64,000 nt of DNA, taken from the NCBI RefSeq assembly GCF_001612965.1, contig NZ_BDBL01000018.1:1-64000 (forward strand), in the 5' to 3' direction. The notes beneath the pieces are model-generated. The model did not search any database. It saw only the letters and a list, made by a program, of their open reading frames with translations, and was not told the DNA's origin. This DNA is from Nocardia kruczakiae NBRC 101016. GTDB taxonomy: Bacteria > Actinomycetota > Actinomycetes > Mycobacteriales > Mycobacteriaceae. Shown here in pieces: positions 34,624-42,884 of this stretch; position 1 is the stretch's first letter; every line of letters begins with the position of its first letter. Both the position numbers and the translations under genes were made by a program.

Positions 34624-34689
34624 AACTCCACGATCCTAGGTCGATATCGCCGCTGTGGCTGGATGCGGCGCCCCGGCGGCCGCCCCGCG

Positions 34690-34726
34690 TGTCCGATTTT
34701 ACCGCCGAGGAGCGGCAAATCGGACA
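34690..34726 (-). terminator. Hairpin downstream of the HadAB gene
   Basis: A perfect 10-bp stem (34690-34699 with 34717-34726) contains an inner CCGC/GCGG stem. It has a T-run on the arms and lies about 70 bases after the minus-strand HadAB stop, consistent with a terminator for that gene. Confidence 0.6.
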
Positions 34727-34793
34727 TCGCCCGGGCGAGGATCACAGCAGGTGGGCAGCGCTCGTCGACCCGGACGAGCCGGGCGGCTCCCCG

Positions 34794-35888
34794 TCACGCC
34801 AAGCGGACCTCGGCGGTGGCCAGTCCGAATATCTTGCGGCCCGCCGACTTCGCGACGACCACCACGACGGCCGTGCGCGTCCGCGGATCGAGGGATTTGA
34901 TCCGGCCGGTGAATTCGACGACGCCGGCGGACCGGGCATCCACGATCGTGTAGTTCGACAGCCGCACCGCGTATCTGATCAGCGCTCCCGGGTCGCCGAG
35001 CCATCCGGTGACGAAGCCCGCGCCGAGCCCCATGGTGAGCATGCCGTGCGCGATGACGTCGGGCAGGCCCGCGAGCGCGGCGACGCCGTCGTGCCAGTGG
35101 ATGGGATTGGCGTCACCCGAGACGCCCGCGTAGTTCACCAGATCACCGCGTGTGATTCGCGCGGTGCGCGACGGAAGCTCGTCACCGACCGCGACCTCGT
35201 CGAACCGGACGACGTTGTGCGGCACACGTGTTCGCGACACCTCCGAGAAGCGGTGGTCGCGACGCGGGGCGACGGCGGCGTCCAGCAACTCCGCCTCGGA
35301 CAGACCCGGCGCCGCCGACGGCGCACCTACGCCGTGCATGATCACCCGTTCGATCGCACCCGCGATACCCGAGTCGATGTCCTCCCCGGTGACGCCGACC
35401 GCGGTCGTGTGCATCACGTGGACGACCTCGTCGAACTGATCGGTGAAGGTGTTGGTGACGGTGATCAGATCCTTGCCCGCGATGGTGCGCACCGCGCTGA
35501 CCTCGACATCGCTCACGAGTCGGTCGCCGGAGACCACCGGCCGATGGAACTCGAAGACCTGATCGGTCTGCACGTACACGTCGTAGCCGGTGATGACGCG
35601 TTCGAACAGCCTGCGATTGGCCAGCATCGCGGGAATCGACAGGAAGGTGGGCGGCGCGACCACCGCGCCGTAGCCGTACTCCGCCGCGTCGGCCTCCCGC
35701 CAGTGCACCGAGCCGTAATCCTGCACGGCGCGGGCGTACTCGCGGATCTTCTCCCGCCCGACCTCGTAGTAGTCCTCGGCACGGTAGGCATATCCCACCA
35801 GCGACCGCGTGTATGCCGACGCATCCGCGGTCGCCTCGCCTGTGGTCGCCTGGTCCACGGTTGCCTGGTCCACGGTTGCCTCGGACAA
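34794..35888 (-). CDS. Fused (3R)-hydroxyacyl-ACP dehydratase HadA/HadB
   Basis: This 364-residue protein has two hot-dog domains. The N-terminal HadA-like half (about 20-170) has REKIREYARAVQDYGSVHWRE, PPTFLSIP and VYVQTDQVFEFHRPVVSGDRL. The C-terminal HadB/MaoC-like half has the hydratase-2 motif YAGVSGDANPIHWHD (D and H catalytic) and IAHGMLTMGL. In mycobacteria HadA and HadB are separate subunits of the mycolate FAS-II dehydratase; here they are one chain, as known in Nocardia. The start is TTG 35888 with GAGGAG seven bases upstream. Codons 4-14 contain a 15-bp tandem repeat (35848-35877). No other FAS-II gene is adjacent. Confidence 0.9.
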   Translation of the reverse strand: MSEATVDQATVDQATTGEATADASAYTRSLVGYAYRAEDYYEVGREKIREYARAVQDYGSVHWREADAAEYGYGAVVAPPTFLSIPAMLANRRLFERVITGYDVYVQTDQVFEFHRPVVSGDRLVSDVEVSAVRTIAGKDLITVTNTFTDQFDEVVHVMHTTAVGVTGEDIDSGIAGAIERVIMHGVGAPSAAPGLSEAELLDAAVAPRRDHRFSEVSRTRVPHNVVRFDEVAVGDELPSRTARITRGDLVNYAGVSGDANPIHWHDGVAALAGLPDVIAHGMLTMGLGAGFVTGWLGDPGALIRYAVRLSNYTIVDARSAGVVEFTGRIKSLDPRTRTAVVVVVAKSAGRKIFGLATAEVRLA

Positions 35889-36007
35889 GCCACACTCCTC
35901 AACTCTCGGCTGCGCAGAGCCTAAACACGCCCGGACCACCGCTCGCCGGATTCGCCCGCCGTTCAAGAGGTTTCACTAGTAACGGGGCGGTCGATTGTGA
36001 GTTGTCG

Positions 36008-36955
36008 TTATGCCTGCGGCGGGACGAAACTCGTGGTGCGCGTCATCGCGGCGGCCCGCCCCTTCTCCGCGACGACCTGGGCCATCTTCGCGCTGGCCTC
36101 GTCGATCATCTCGTCGCCGAGCATCACCGCGCCGCGGGCACCGCCGGCGGTCGAGGTGTGGTAGGCGTAGGCGTCCAGGATTTCCTCGGCGCGGTCGTAG
36201 TCGGCCTGGCGAGGGCTGAAGATTTCGTTGCACGCCTCGACCTGGGTGGGGTGCAGCACCCATTTGCCGTCGAATCCGAGGGCCGCGGTACGGGATGCGG
36301 CGCGGCGGAAGCCGTCGAGGTCGCGGATCTGCAGATAGGGACCGTCGATGGCCTGCAGGCCGTGCGCCCGGGCGGCGAGCAGGATGGTCATCAGAATGTG
36401 GTGGTAGGCGTCGCCGGGTTCGTAGCCCTCGGGCTGTTCACCGACCACCAGTGTGCGCATATTGATACTGGCCATGAAGTCGGCGGGGCCGAAGACCAGG
36501 GTCTGCACGCGCGCACTGGCGGTGGCGATCTCGTCGATGTTGCGCAGCCCCTGCGCGTTCTCGATCTGCGGCTCGATGCCGATGCGCCCGACCTCGAGGC
36601 CGTTGGCCTTCTCCAGCTGCGTCAGCAGCAGATCGAGTGCGCGCACCTGGGCGCCGTCGAGGACCTTCGGCAGCAGAATCGCGTCCAGATCCCGACCGGC
36701 GCCCTCGACCACCGAGATGACGTCGGCGTAGGTCCATTCCGTCGTCCAGTCGTTGACCCGAACCACCTTGATCTGCGTGCCCCAGCCGGGCGAGTTCAGC
36801 GCGGCGACGATATTGGCGCGCGCGGCGGCCTTGGCGGGCGGGGCGACCGCATCCTCGAGGTCGAGAAAGATCTCGTCGGCGGGCAAACCCTTGGCCTTGT
36901 CGATCATCCGCAGATTACTGCCGGGTACGGCGAGCACCGAACGACGCGTTGACAT
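36008..36955 (-). CDS. HpcH/HpaI aldolase / citrate lyase beta-like (CitE-type) protein
   Basis: This 315-residue TIM-barrel protein begins MSTRRSVLAVPGSNLRMIDKA. Metal and substrate residues are in EIFLDLEDAVAPPAKAAAR, in LLPKV, and in IGIEPQIENAQGLRNIDEI, with GPADFMASI and GFDGKWVLHPTQVEACNEIF near the end. These fit malyl-CoA/citramalyl-CoA lyase or thioesterase relatives (CitE, Mcl). AGGAG lies seven bases before ATG 36955. The gene is divergent from the MgtE-like gene by 50 bases. Exact reaction cannot be assigned; cleavage or hydrolysis of a malyl-type CoA ester is likely. Confidence 0.9.
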   Translation of the reverse strand: MSTRRSVLAVPGSNLRMIDKAKGLPADEIFLDLEDAVAPPAKAAARANIVAALNSPGWGTQIKVVRVNDWTTEWTYADVISVVEGAGRDLDAILLPKVLDGAQVRALDLLLTQLEKANGLEVGRIGIEPQIENAQGLRNIDEIATASARVQTLVFGPADFMASINMRTLVVGEQPEGYEPGDAYHHILMTILLAARAHGLQAIDGPYLQIRDLDGFRRAASRTAALGFDGKWVLHPTQVEACNEIFSPRQADYDRAEEILDAYAYHTSTAGGARGAVMLGDEMIDEASAKMAQVVAEKGRAAAMTRTTSFVPPQA

Positions 36956-37005
36956 GGGCGGCTCCTGAATCGTCTCGCGGGGCTGCACCACATAGCCTTG
37001 CACTT

Positions 37006-38406
37006 ATGGCAGCAACGAAAGTTTTCGCCGCCAGGCTGGCGGGCCTGGTGGTACTGGGTCCGGACGGCGAGTCTATCGGCCGTCTGCGAGACGTGGTGAT
37101 CTCCATCCGCTACGACCGCCAGCAACCCCGGGTGCTGGGGCTACTGGTCGAATTACCCACGCGCAAACGTATTTTCGTCCCGATGCTCCGGGTCAACGCG
37201 ATCGAGCCGAACTCGGTCAACCTCAACACCGGCACCGTGAGCCTGCGCCGCTTCGAGCAGCGGCCCGGCGAAATGCTGGCGTTGGCGCAGGTACTCGACT
37301 CCAAGGTGCGCGTGGTCGATCCCGAACTCCCTGACCTCGAGGGGGTGGACGTCTTCGTCGTCGATCTGGGCATCGAACAGAGCCGCACCCGCGACTGGGT
37401 GCTCTCGCGGGTGGCGGTGCGCGGGCATCGGCGCCTGGGCCGGCGCCGCGAGGTGCACGTGGTCGAGTGGTCGGATGTGCGCGGGCTGACCCAGCACGAA
37501 TTGAATCTGCCCGGTCAGGACGTCACCCAGTTGCTCGGCCAGTTCGAGGGCCTGCGCCCGGCCGATGTGGCGCATCTGCTGCGCGAACTGCCCGAGAAGC
37601 GCCGGATCGAGCTGGCCCGGGCCCTCGACGACGAACGCCTCGCCGACGTCGTGCAGGAACTCCCGGAGAACGACCAGGTCGACGTGCTGCAGAATCTGGG
37701 CGTCGAACGCGCGGCCGATCTGCTCGAGGCGATGGACCCCGACGACGCCGCCGACCTGCTCGGCGAACTGCCGACCGGTGAGGCCGAGGCGCTGCTGGCA
37801 CTGATGGATCCCGAGGAATCCGAGCCGGTGCGGCGCCTGCTCGAATATTCGCCCTACACCGCGGGCGGCATGATGACGCCCCGCCCCGTGGTGCTCACCC
37901 CCGCGGCGAGCGTCGCCGAGGCGCTGGCCCGCATCCGCGACCCCGATCTCACCCCGGCGCTGGCCTCCATGGTGTTCGTCGTCCGGCCGCCGACCGCCAC
38001 ACCGACGGGCCGTTATCTGGGCTGCGTGCACACCCAGCAGTTACTGCGCGAGCCGCCGGCGACGCTGGTCGGCGGACTGGTCGACAGCGACCTCACCCAG
38101 TTGCATCCCGATGCCCCGCTCACCGCGGTCACCCGCTATTTCGCGACCTACAACCTGGTCTGCGGGCCGGTGGTGGACGAGGAGAATCACCTTCTCGGCG
38201 CGGTGAGCGTCGACGACGTGCTCGACCATCTGCTCCCCGAGGACTGGCGCGAACAGGACGAGGACGCCTTCGAGCCGGCGAGCACGATCCATTCGATCGC
38301 GGCCGCGGCGCGCGCGGCGGCGGCGACGGGCAGAGCAGCGGCGGGCAAAGCGGAGACGGGCAAAGCGGAGACGGGTAGCGCGGCGGCCGGAAGGGCGAAG
38401 GCATGA
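37006..38406 (+). CDS. MgtE N-terminal/CBS domain protein lacking the channel domain
   Basis: This 466-residue soluble protein has an N-terminal PRC-barrel-like region (about 1-150, KVFAARLAGLVVLGPDGESI), an MgtE_N superhelix of repeats (LRPADVAHLLRELPEKRRIELARALDDE..., ADLLGELPTGEAEALLALMDPEE) and a CBS pair that opens AGGMMTPRPVVLTP. The five-helix MgtE channel is missing; instead the protein ends in an Ala-rich tail with AGKAETGKAETGSAAAG repeats. It overlaps the DUF1003 membrane gene by an ATGA junction, so the two proteins probably act together. A Mg2+-sensing role is inferred from the MgtE domain, and from corA nearby. The homologous position in M. tuberculosis is Rv1232c. Confidence 0.88.
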   Translation: MAATKVFAARLAGLVVLGPDGESIGRLRDVVISIRYDRQQPRVLGLLVELPTRKRIFVPMLRVNAIEPNSVNLNTGTVSLRRFEQRPGEMLALAQVLDSKVRVVDPELPDLEGVDVFVVDLGIEQSRTRDWVLSRVAVRGHRRLGRRREVHVVEWSDVRGLTQHELNLPGQDVTQLLGQFEGLRPADVAHLLRELPEKRRIELARALDDERLADVVQELPENDQVDVLQNLGVERAADLLEAMDPDDAADLLGELPTGEAEALLALMDPEESEPVRRLLEYSPYTAGGMMTPRPVVLTPAASVAEALARIRDPDLTPALASMVFVVRPPTATPTGRYLGCVHTQQLLREPPATLVGGLVDSDLTQLHPDAPLTAVTRYFATYNLVCGPVVDEENHLLGAVSVDDVLDHLLPEDWREQDEDAFEPASTIHSIAAAARAAAATGRAAAGKAETGKAETGSAAAGRAKA

Positions 38407-39011
38407 GTGAGCGCAGCGAACGCGCGGCCCGTTCGGACAAGCCGATCGCTCGGCAGCGCTTGGAGACCCCGGTCGAATCGCGGTTCCGTTTCGAGATCGA
38501 CGCCGAGGCGGTGGCGCGCGGCAGCGAGACGGTGGCCCGATTCCTGGGGACCGGTCGTTATCTGCTGTTGCAGACGGTCGTGGTCGTGGTCTGGATCGGG
38601 CTCAATGTCTTCGCGGTGAGCCTGCAGTGGGATCCGTATCCGTTCATCCTGCTGAACCTGGCCTTCTCCACGCAGGCCGCCTACGCCGCACCCCTGATCC
38701 TGCTGGCCCAGAATCGGCAGGACAACCGCGACAAGGTATCTCTCGAGGAGGATCGCCGCCGCGCGGCACAGACCAAGGCCGACACCGAATTCCTGGCACG
38801 GGAACTGGCGGCGCTGCGGATCGCGGTGGGCGAGGTCGCCACTCGCGACTATCTGCGCCGCGAACTCGAAGACATCAAAGACGCGCTGGCGCGGCTCCAA
38901 CTACACGCGCCGCTGGACGACGAAGATGCTGTCGAGACCGCGAAGTCCAAGAAAAGTACCGATAGGAAGAGGGGTCGAGTACCGATTTCGCCTCAAATAG
39001 ATGGCGGCTGA
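38403..39011 (+). CDS. DUF1003 membrane protein
   Basis: This 202-residue protein has two membrane helices (about residues 55-75 and 85-105) joined by the DUF1003 signature FILLNLAFSTQAAYAAPLIL. A cytoplasmic coiled-coil tail follows (NRQDNRDKVSLEEDRRRAAQ and LRRELEDIKDALARLQL), ending in a Lys/Arg-rich segment. ATG 38403 overlaps the stop of the MgtE-N/CBS protein gene, indicating coupling. The fixed pairing with that soluble protein suggests that DUF1003 could be its membrane partner. The family has no established biochemical function. Confidence 0.9.
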   Translation: MSERSERAARSDKPIARQRLETPVESRFRFEIDAEAVARGSETVARFLGTGRYLLLQTVVVVVWIGLNVFAVSLQWDPYPFILLNLAFSTQAAYAAPLILLAQNRQDNRDKVSLEEDRRRAAQTKADTEFLARELAALRIAVGEVATRDYLRRELEDIKDALARLQLHAPLDDEDAVETAKSKKSTDRKRGRVPISPQIDGG

Positions 39012-39027
39012 CCGCAATTATCGATAA

Positions 39028-39063
39028 CAACGTGCTGACTGGCAGGTAACCTGGATCACGTTG
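39028..39063. promoter_or_regulatory. Inverted repeat upstream of the first transglycosylase gene
   Basis: CAACGTG (39028-39034) and CACGTTG (39057-39063) are perfectly complementary and 22 bases apart. They lie 55 bases before the GTG start and may be a regulator site or part of the 5' leader fold. No regulator can be named. Confidence 0.35.
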
Positions 39064-39117
39064 TCCGTGGCGGCCCCGCGCGTATCAGGTCGCTCAACAA
39101 CTACGAGGGGATTGGTT

Positions 39118-40620
39118 GTGTCGATGCGAATATCTGGACCGATTACCGTATCGGCGCTGGTGGTTGCGGGTTTGATGGCTACAGGTTCGGCGGCGCACAC
39201 GACCGCGCGAACCAGTGCGCCGAAGACGACCGAGGCGCGCCTGGCGGCAGCGAGCTCCCCCACCGACGCCGGCAACTCCGACGCCGAGGCGGTGGGGCTG
39301 GTACCCGCCGCTCCCGAACCTCCTCGCAAACTCAGAGCTATGACGGCGCCCGCGGATGGGGCGCCGTTGTTCGGCGGTACCGTTCCGCTGCAGGACATCG
39401 CGTTGCCGGGCGGTAGCGGAGCCTTCGGTATTCCGGAGATCGTGCTCGCCGCATATCGCAATGCCGAACTGACACTGCAGTCCTCGGAGCCGAACTGCGG
39501 TCTGAACTGGAGCCTGCTCGCCGGGATCGGACGCATCGAGTCCAATCACGCCGGGCACGGCCGCACCGACGCCGCCGGCACGACCATCGGCACCATCTAC
39601 GGGCCCTCGCTGGACGGCACACTGCCGGGTAACGAGGTCATCAAGGCCGCCGACGGCAATTTCGTGCGGGCGGTCGGCCCGATGCAATTCCTGCCCGGCA
39701 CCTGGTCGCTGTACGCGTCCGACGGTAACGGCGACGGTGTCGCGGATCCGAACAACGTCTTCGACGCGTCGCTGGCCGCCGGTAAGTACCTGTGCTCGGG
39801 TGGGCTGAATCTGCGTGACCCGCAGCAGGAACTGCGCGCGGTCCTGCGCTACAACAACTCGACGGCCTATGCGGCCAACGTGCTGAGCTGGGCCAACGCC
39901 TACAAGACCGGCGGCGCCCCGACCCAGGTACAGATCTCGCCCGATCTGATTCCGCCGGGCACGATGCAGGCCCCGCCCGCGGGTCCGGACATCCTTGCCG
40001 CCAACGGCAGCATTCCGACCACCACCGAGCCGCCGTCGCAGGCCACCACCACCGTGCCCGCGCCGCAGCAGCCGACGCAGGTGATGATCAATATCCCCGG
40101 GCTGCCGCCGATTCCGTGCGGCATCTTCTGCCCGCCGCCGAAGCCGAATCCGTGCGATCCGGCCGCGGTGCCGGCGCCGATGCCGCAACCCGGGCAACCC
40201 GCCCGACCGGCCGCACCCGCCCAGACCCAGCGCTGGGCGGCGGGCGACCCGGTGCGCCCGGTCGATCCGCAGGCGGCCGAGGGCAAGCCCGCCGATCCGA
40301 ACGCGCCGGCGAATCAGAATGCGGCCCCGGCCGATCCGAACGCACCGAAGCCGGCCGCCCCGGCGTGCACGCAGCCGCAGGGCCAGCCTGCGCCCGGAGC
40401 GCAGCCGGGCGCACCGGCACAGCCGAACGGCGCGCCGGCACCGGTCGCGCCCGAGCAGGAGTCGCAAACGCCGTCCAAGACACCGGAACCCGGCCCGGAG
40501 GCGGCGGCACCCGCGCCGGCCGCACCGCCGAGCCCGACACAGCAGCCGGGGATCACGCTGCCGTTCGGAATCGTCGTCCCGCTGCCCGTGCTGCCGGGTC
40601 CGCCGGCGCCGCCGCAGTAG
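39118..40620 (+). CDS. Secreted lytic transglycosylase with Pro-rich C-terminal tail
   Basis: This 500-residue protein has a signal peptide (MSMRISGPITVSALVVAGLM, cleavage near AAH) and a transglycosylase domain from about residue 100 to 270. It has NWSLLAGIGRIESNHAGHG, whose Glu is the likely catalytic acid, VRAVGPMQFLPGTWSLYASD, a Ca-loop-like DGNGDGVADPNN and YLCSGGLNLRD. The remaining 200 or so residues are Pro/Ala/Gln-rich, suggesting a wall-spanning or protein-binding tail. GTG 39118 is preceded by GAGGGG at seven bases. It cleaves peptidoglycan glycan strands. A paralogue without the tail follows, so this pair is a likely duplication. Confidence 0.9.
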   Translation: MSMRISGPITVSALVVAGLMATGSAAHTTARTSAPKTTEARLAAASSPTDAGNSDAEAVGLVPAAPEPPRKLRAMTAPADGAPLFGGTVPLQDIALPGGSGAFGIPEIVLAAYRNAELTLQSSEPNCGLNWSLLAGIGRIESNHAGHGRTDAAGTTIGTIYGPSLDGTLPGNEVIKAADGNFVRAVGPMQFLPGTWSLYASDGNGDGVADPNNVFDASLAAGKYLCSGGLNLRDPQQELRAVLRYNNSTAYAANVLSWANAYKTGGAPTQVQISPDLIPPGTMQAPPAGPDILAANGSIPTTTEPPSQATTTVPAPQQPTQVMINIPGLPPIPCGIFCPPPKPNPCDPAAVPAPMPQPGQPARPAAPAQTQRWAAGDPVRPVDPQAAEGKPADPNAPANQNAAPADPNAPKPAAPACTQPQGQPAPGAQPGAPAQPNGAPAPVAPEQESQTPSKTPEPGPEAAAPAPAAPPSPTQQPGITLPFGIVVPLPVLPGPPAPPQ

Positions 40621-40642
40621 TCGCCCGACGCCCTCGTTCGAT

Positions 40643-40672
40643 CCGAAACCCCCGCTGAGGCGGGGGTTTCGG
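40643..40672 (+). terminator. Rho-independent-like terminator
   Basis: A perfect 13-bp stem (40643-40655 with 40660-40672) with loop TGAG lies 22 bases after the transglycosylase stop. It contains a TTT run in the 3' arm. Confidence 0.8.
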
Positions 40673-40783
40673 CGTAAACGGGACAGGCGGTCACGAAGCA
40701 GTAACGAAAAGGTCTCGGATGCGGTAATCTGATCTCGTTGTGTCACGAAAAGCTCACAGCGAGCATTGGAGGGTCACCACATC

Positions 40784-41620
40784 GTGGGACGTCACCGTAA
40801 GCAGCCGGCCACCCCTGTCCGGCGCGGATCCGTTATCGCTCTGACCGGCCTCGTCCCCGCGGGACTCGTGGCCGTCGGCGCCTCCGCCGCCGAGGTCAAC
40901 ACCGGCGAATTCACCGCTGTGGCTCTGCCGCAACACACTCCGGATGCTCAGCAGGCCGTGGACCAGCAGGCCGCGCCGGACGAAATGATGCGCGCCGCAA
41001 AGCATCCCGGCCCGCCGATCGTGAAAACCGTTGCGCAGCCGGAAGGCCGGGTCGCCGCCGATCTGCCGCCGGGACCCAACGGCCTGCCGGGCATCGCCTA
41101 CGCTGCCTACCAGAACGCGGAACGCGTTCTGGCCCAGGAGCAGCCGGATTGCCATATGCCGTGGTCGGTGCTGGCCGGTATCGGACAGGTCGAATCGCAT
41201 CACGCCTACGGCAAGGCCGATTCCAAGGGCGTCGCGCTCGACCCGATCTACGGGCCCGTCCTCGACGGGAGCCTGGCGGGCAACAACGTCGTGCACGCGA
41301 CCGGTGACGATCTCGACGGCGGCATGCGGGGCTACACCCGCGCGGTCGGCCCGATGCAGTTCCTGCCCGAGACGTGGCGCAAATACGCCGGGGACGGCGA
41401 CGGCGACGGCATCGCCGATCCGCAGAACCTGTTCGACGCCGCCCTGACCGCCGGCAACTACCTCTGCTCGGGCGGACTGGACATGTCGGATCTGTCGCAG
41501 CAGTCCAAGGCGATCATGCGTTACAACAACTCGATGGCCTACGTCGCCAACGTGATGGCGTGGGAGGTCGCGTACCGGACGGGTGTGGCGCCCAAGCCCA
41601 GCCAGCTGCCGCGAATCTGA
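40784..41620 (+). CDS. Secreted lytic transglycosylase (Rv1230c-like)
   Basis: This 278-residue protein has an N-terminal basic segment (VGRHRKQPATPVRRG) and a hydrophobic signal (VIALTGLVPAGLVAVGASAA). The transglycosylase domain has CHMPWSVLAGIGQVESHHAYG with the catalytic Glu, YTRAVGPMQFLPETWRKYAGD, the loop DGDGDGIADPQN and YLCSGGLDMSD. It is shorter than the upstream paralogue because it has no Pro-rich tail. GTG 40784 is preceded by GGAGGG ten bases upstream. It is followed by mrp after 65 bases. The position agrees with Rv1230c next to mrp in M. tuberculosis. Role: remodelling of peptidoglycan. Confidence 0.92.
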   Translation: MGRHRKQPATPVRRGSVIALTGLVPAGLVAVGASAAEVNTGEFTAVALPQHTPDAQQAVDQQAAPDEMMRAAKHPGPPIVKTVAQPEGRVAADLPPGPNGLPGIAYAAYQNAERVLAQEQPDCHMPWSVLAGIGQVESHHAYGKADSKGVALDPIYGPVLDGSLAGNNVVHATGDDLDGGMRGYTRAVGPMQFLPETWRKYAGDGDGDGIADPQNLFDAALTAGNYLCSGGLDMSDLSQQSKAIMRYNNSMAYVANVMAWEVAYRTGVAPKPSQLPRI

Positions 41621-41685
41621 GCCGGACGGTAGCCGGTCAGGCTGCCCCGAACGGCGCCATCGCCACGGTCGCTAGACTCACCGAT

Positions 41686-42822
41686 ATGCCAGTGGTTACG
41701 GAAACGGATGTGCGGGGCGCGCTCGCGAAGGTGGACGACCCGGAGATCCGCAAGCCGATCACCGAACTCGGCATGGTCAAGAGCGTCTCGGTCCGCGACG
41801 ACAGCAGTGTCCACGTCGAGATCTACCTGACGACCGCGGCCTGCCCGCTACGCACCAAGCTGACCGAGATGGTCACCAAGGCGGTGGCCGATGTGGCCGG
41901 CGTCGGTGCCGTGACCGTCGACCTCGATGTGATGAGCGACGAGCAGCGCACCGAACTGCGCAAGCAGTTGCGCGGCGACTCCGCCGACCCGGTGATCCCG
42001 TTCGCCCAGCCGGGGTCGCTGACCCGCGTGTACGCGGTCGCCTCCGGTAAAGGCGGCGTCGGAAAGTCGAGCGTCACCGTCAATCTCGCGGCCGCGCTCG
42101 CGGCACGCGGTCTCTCGGTCGGCGTGCTGGACGCCGATATCTACGGCCACTCCGTACCGCGCATGCTCGGCACCGACCAGCGGCCCACCCAGGTGGAGCG
42201 GATGATCATGCCGCCGGTCGCGCACGACGTGAAGGTCATCTCGATCGCCATGTTCACCCAGGGCAACACCCCGGTGGTGTGGCGCGGACCGATGCTGCAC
42301 CGCGCGCTGCAGCAGTTCCTGGCCGACGTGTTCTGGGGTGACCTGGACGTGCTGCTGCTGGACCTGCCGCCGGGCACCGGTGACGTCGCGATCTCCATCG
42401 CCCAGCTCATTCCGAACGCCGAGATCCTGGTCGTGACCACGCCCCAGCCGGCCGCCGCCGAGGTCGCCGAACGGGCCGGGGCCATCGCCCTGCAGACCCG
42501 TCAGCGCATCGCCGGTGTCGTGGAGAACATGTCGTGGCTGGATCTGCCCGACGGTTCCCGCATGGAGCTCTACGGTTCGGGCGGCGGCCAGGCCGTCGCC
42601 GACCGGCTCACCCGTGCGGTCGGCGCCGAGGTGCCGATGCTCGGCCAGATCCCGATCACCCAGGAACTGCGCGAGGCCGGTGACGAAGGCACCCCGATCG
42701 TCCTGAGCGACCCGGAAAACCCTGCGGCTCAAGCGCTTCGGAGCATCGCCGACAAGCTGGCGGTGCGCCGCCGTGGGCTGGCGGGCATGTCGCTGGGCAT
42801 CGACACGACCCGGCACCTGTAG
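41686..42822 (+). CDS. mrp: Mrp/NBP35-type Fe-S cluster carrier ATPase
   Basis: This 378-residue cytosolic P-loop protein binds and transfers Fe-S clusters. The N-terminal MIP18/DUF59 domain (about 1-90) is followed by the ParA-like NTPase with deviant Walker A GKGGVGKSS at 121-129, the A' motif VLDADIYGHSVPRML and LLLDLPPGTGDVAIS. The usual CxxC pair of ApbC proteins is absent: the segment VENMSWLDLPDGSRMELYG has no cysteine there, as I recall for the M. tuberculosis homologue. ATG 41686 is the normal family start. It is placed after a transglycosylase gene and before the DivIVA-like gene, as in the M. tuberculosis block. Confidence 0.95.
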   Translation: MPVVTETDVRGALAKVDDPEIRKPITELGMVKSVSVRDDSSVHVEIYLTTAACPLRTKLTEMVTKAVADVAGVGAVTVDLDVMSDEQRTELRKQLRGDSADPVIPFAQPGSLTRVYAVASGKGGVGKSSVTVNLAAALAARGLSVGVLDADIYGHSVPRMLGTDQRPTQVERMIMPPVAHDVKVISIAMFTQGNTPVVWRGPMLHRALQQFLADVFWGDLDVLLLDLPPGTGDVAISIAQLIPNAEILVVTTPQPAAAEVAERAGAIALQTRQRIAGVVENMSWLDLPDGSRMELYGSGGGQAVADRLTRAVGAEVPMLGQIPITQELREAGDEGTPIVLSDPENPAAQALRSIADKLAVRRRGLAGMSLGIDTTRHL

Positions 42823-42884
42823 GTCGGCACCGGCTCGCCACAGCTGCCGGGCTCGCTGTCGGTGTCGCCACCTAAGCTCGACCT

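Noticed and set aside
40621-40783. Possible c-di-AMP (ydaO) riboswitch before the second transglycosylase gene
   Set aside because: Such riboswitches precede some actinobacterial wall hydrolase genes, but the 111 bases left after the terminator are too short and lack the conserved elements I could check.
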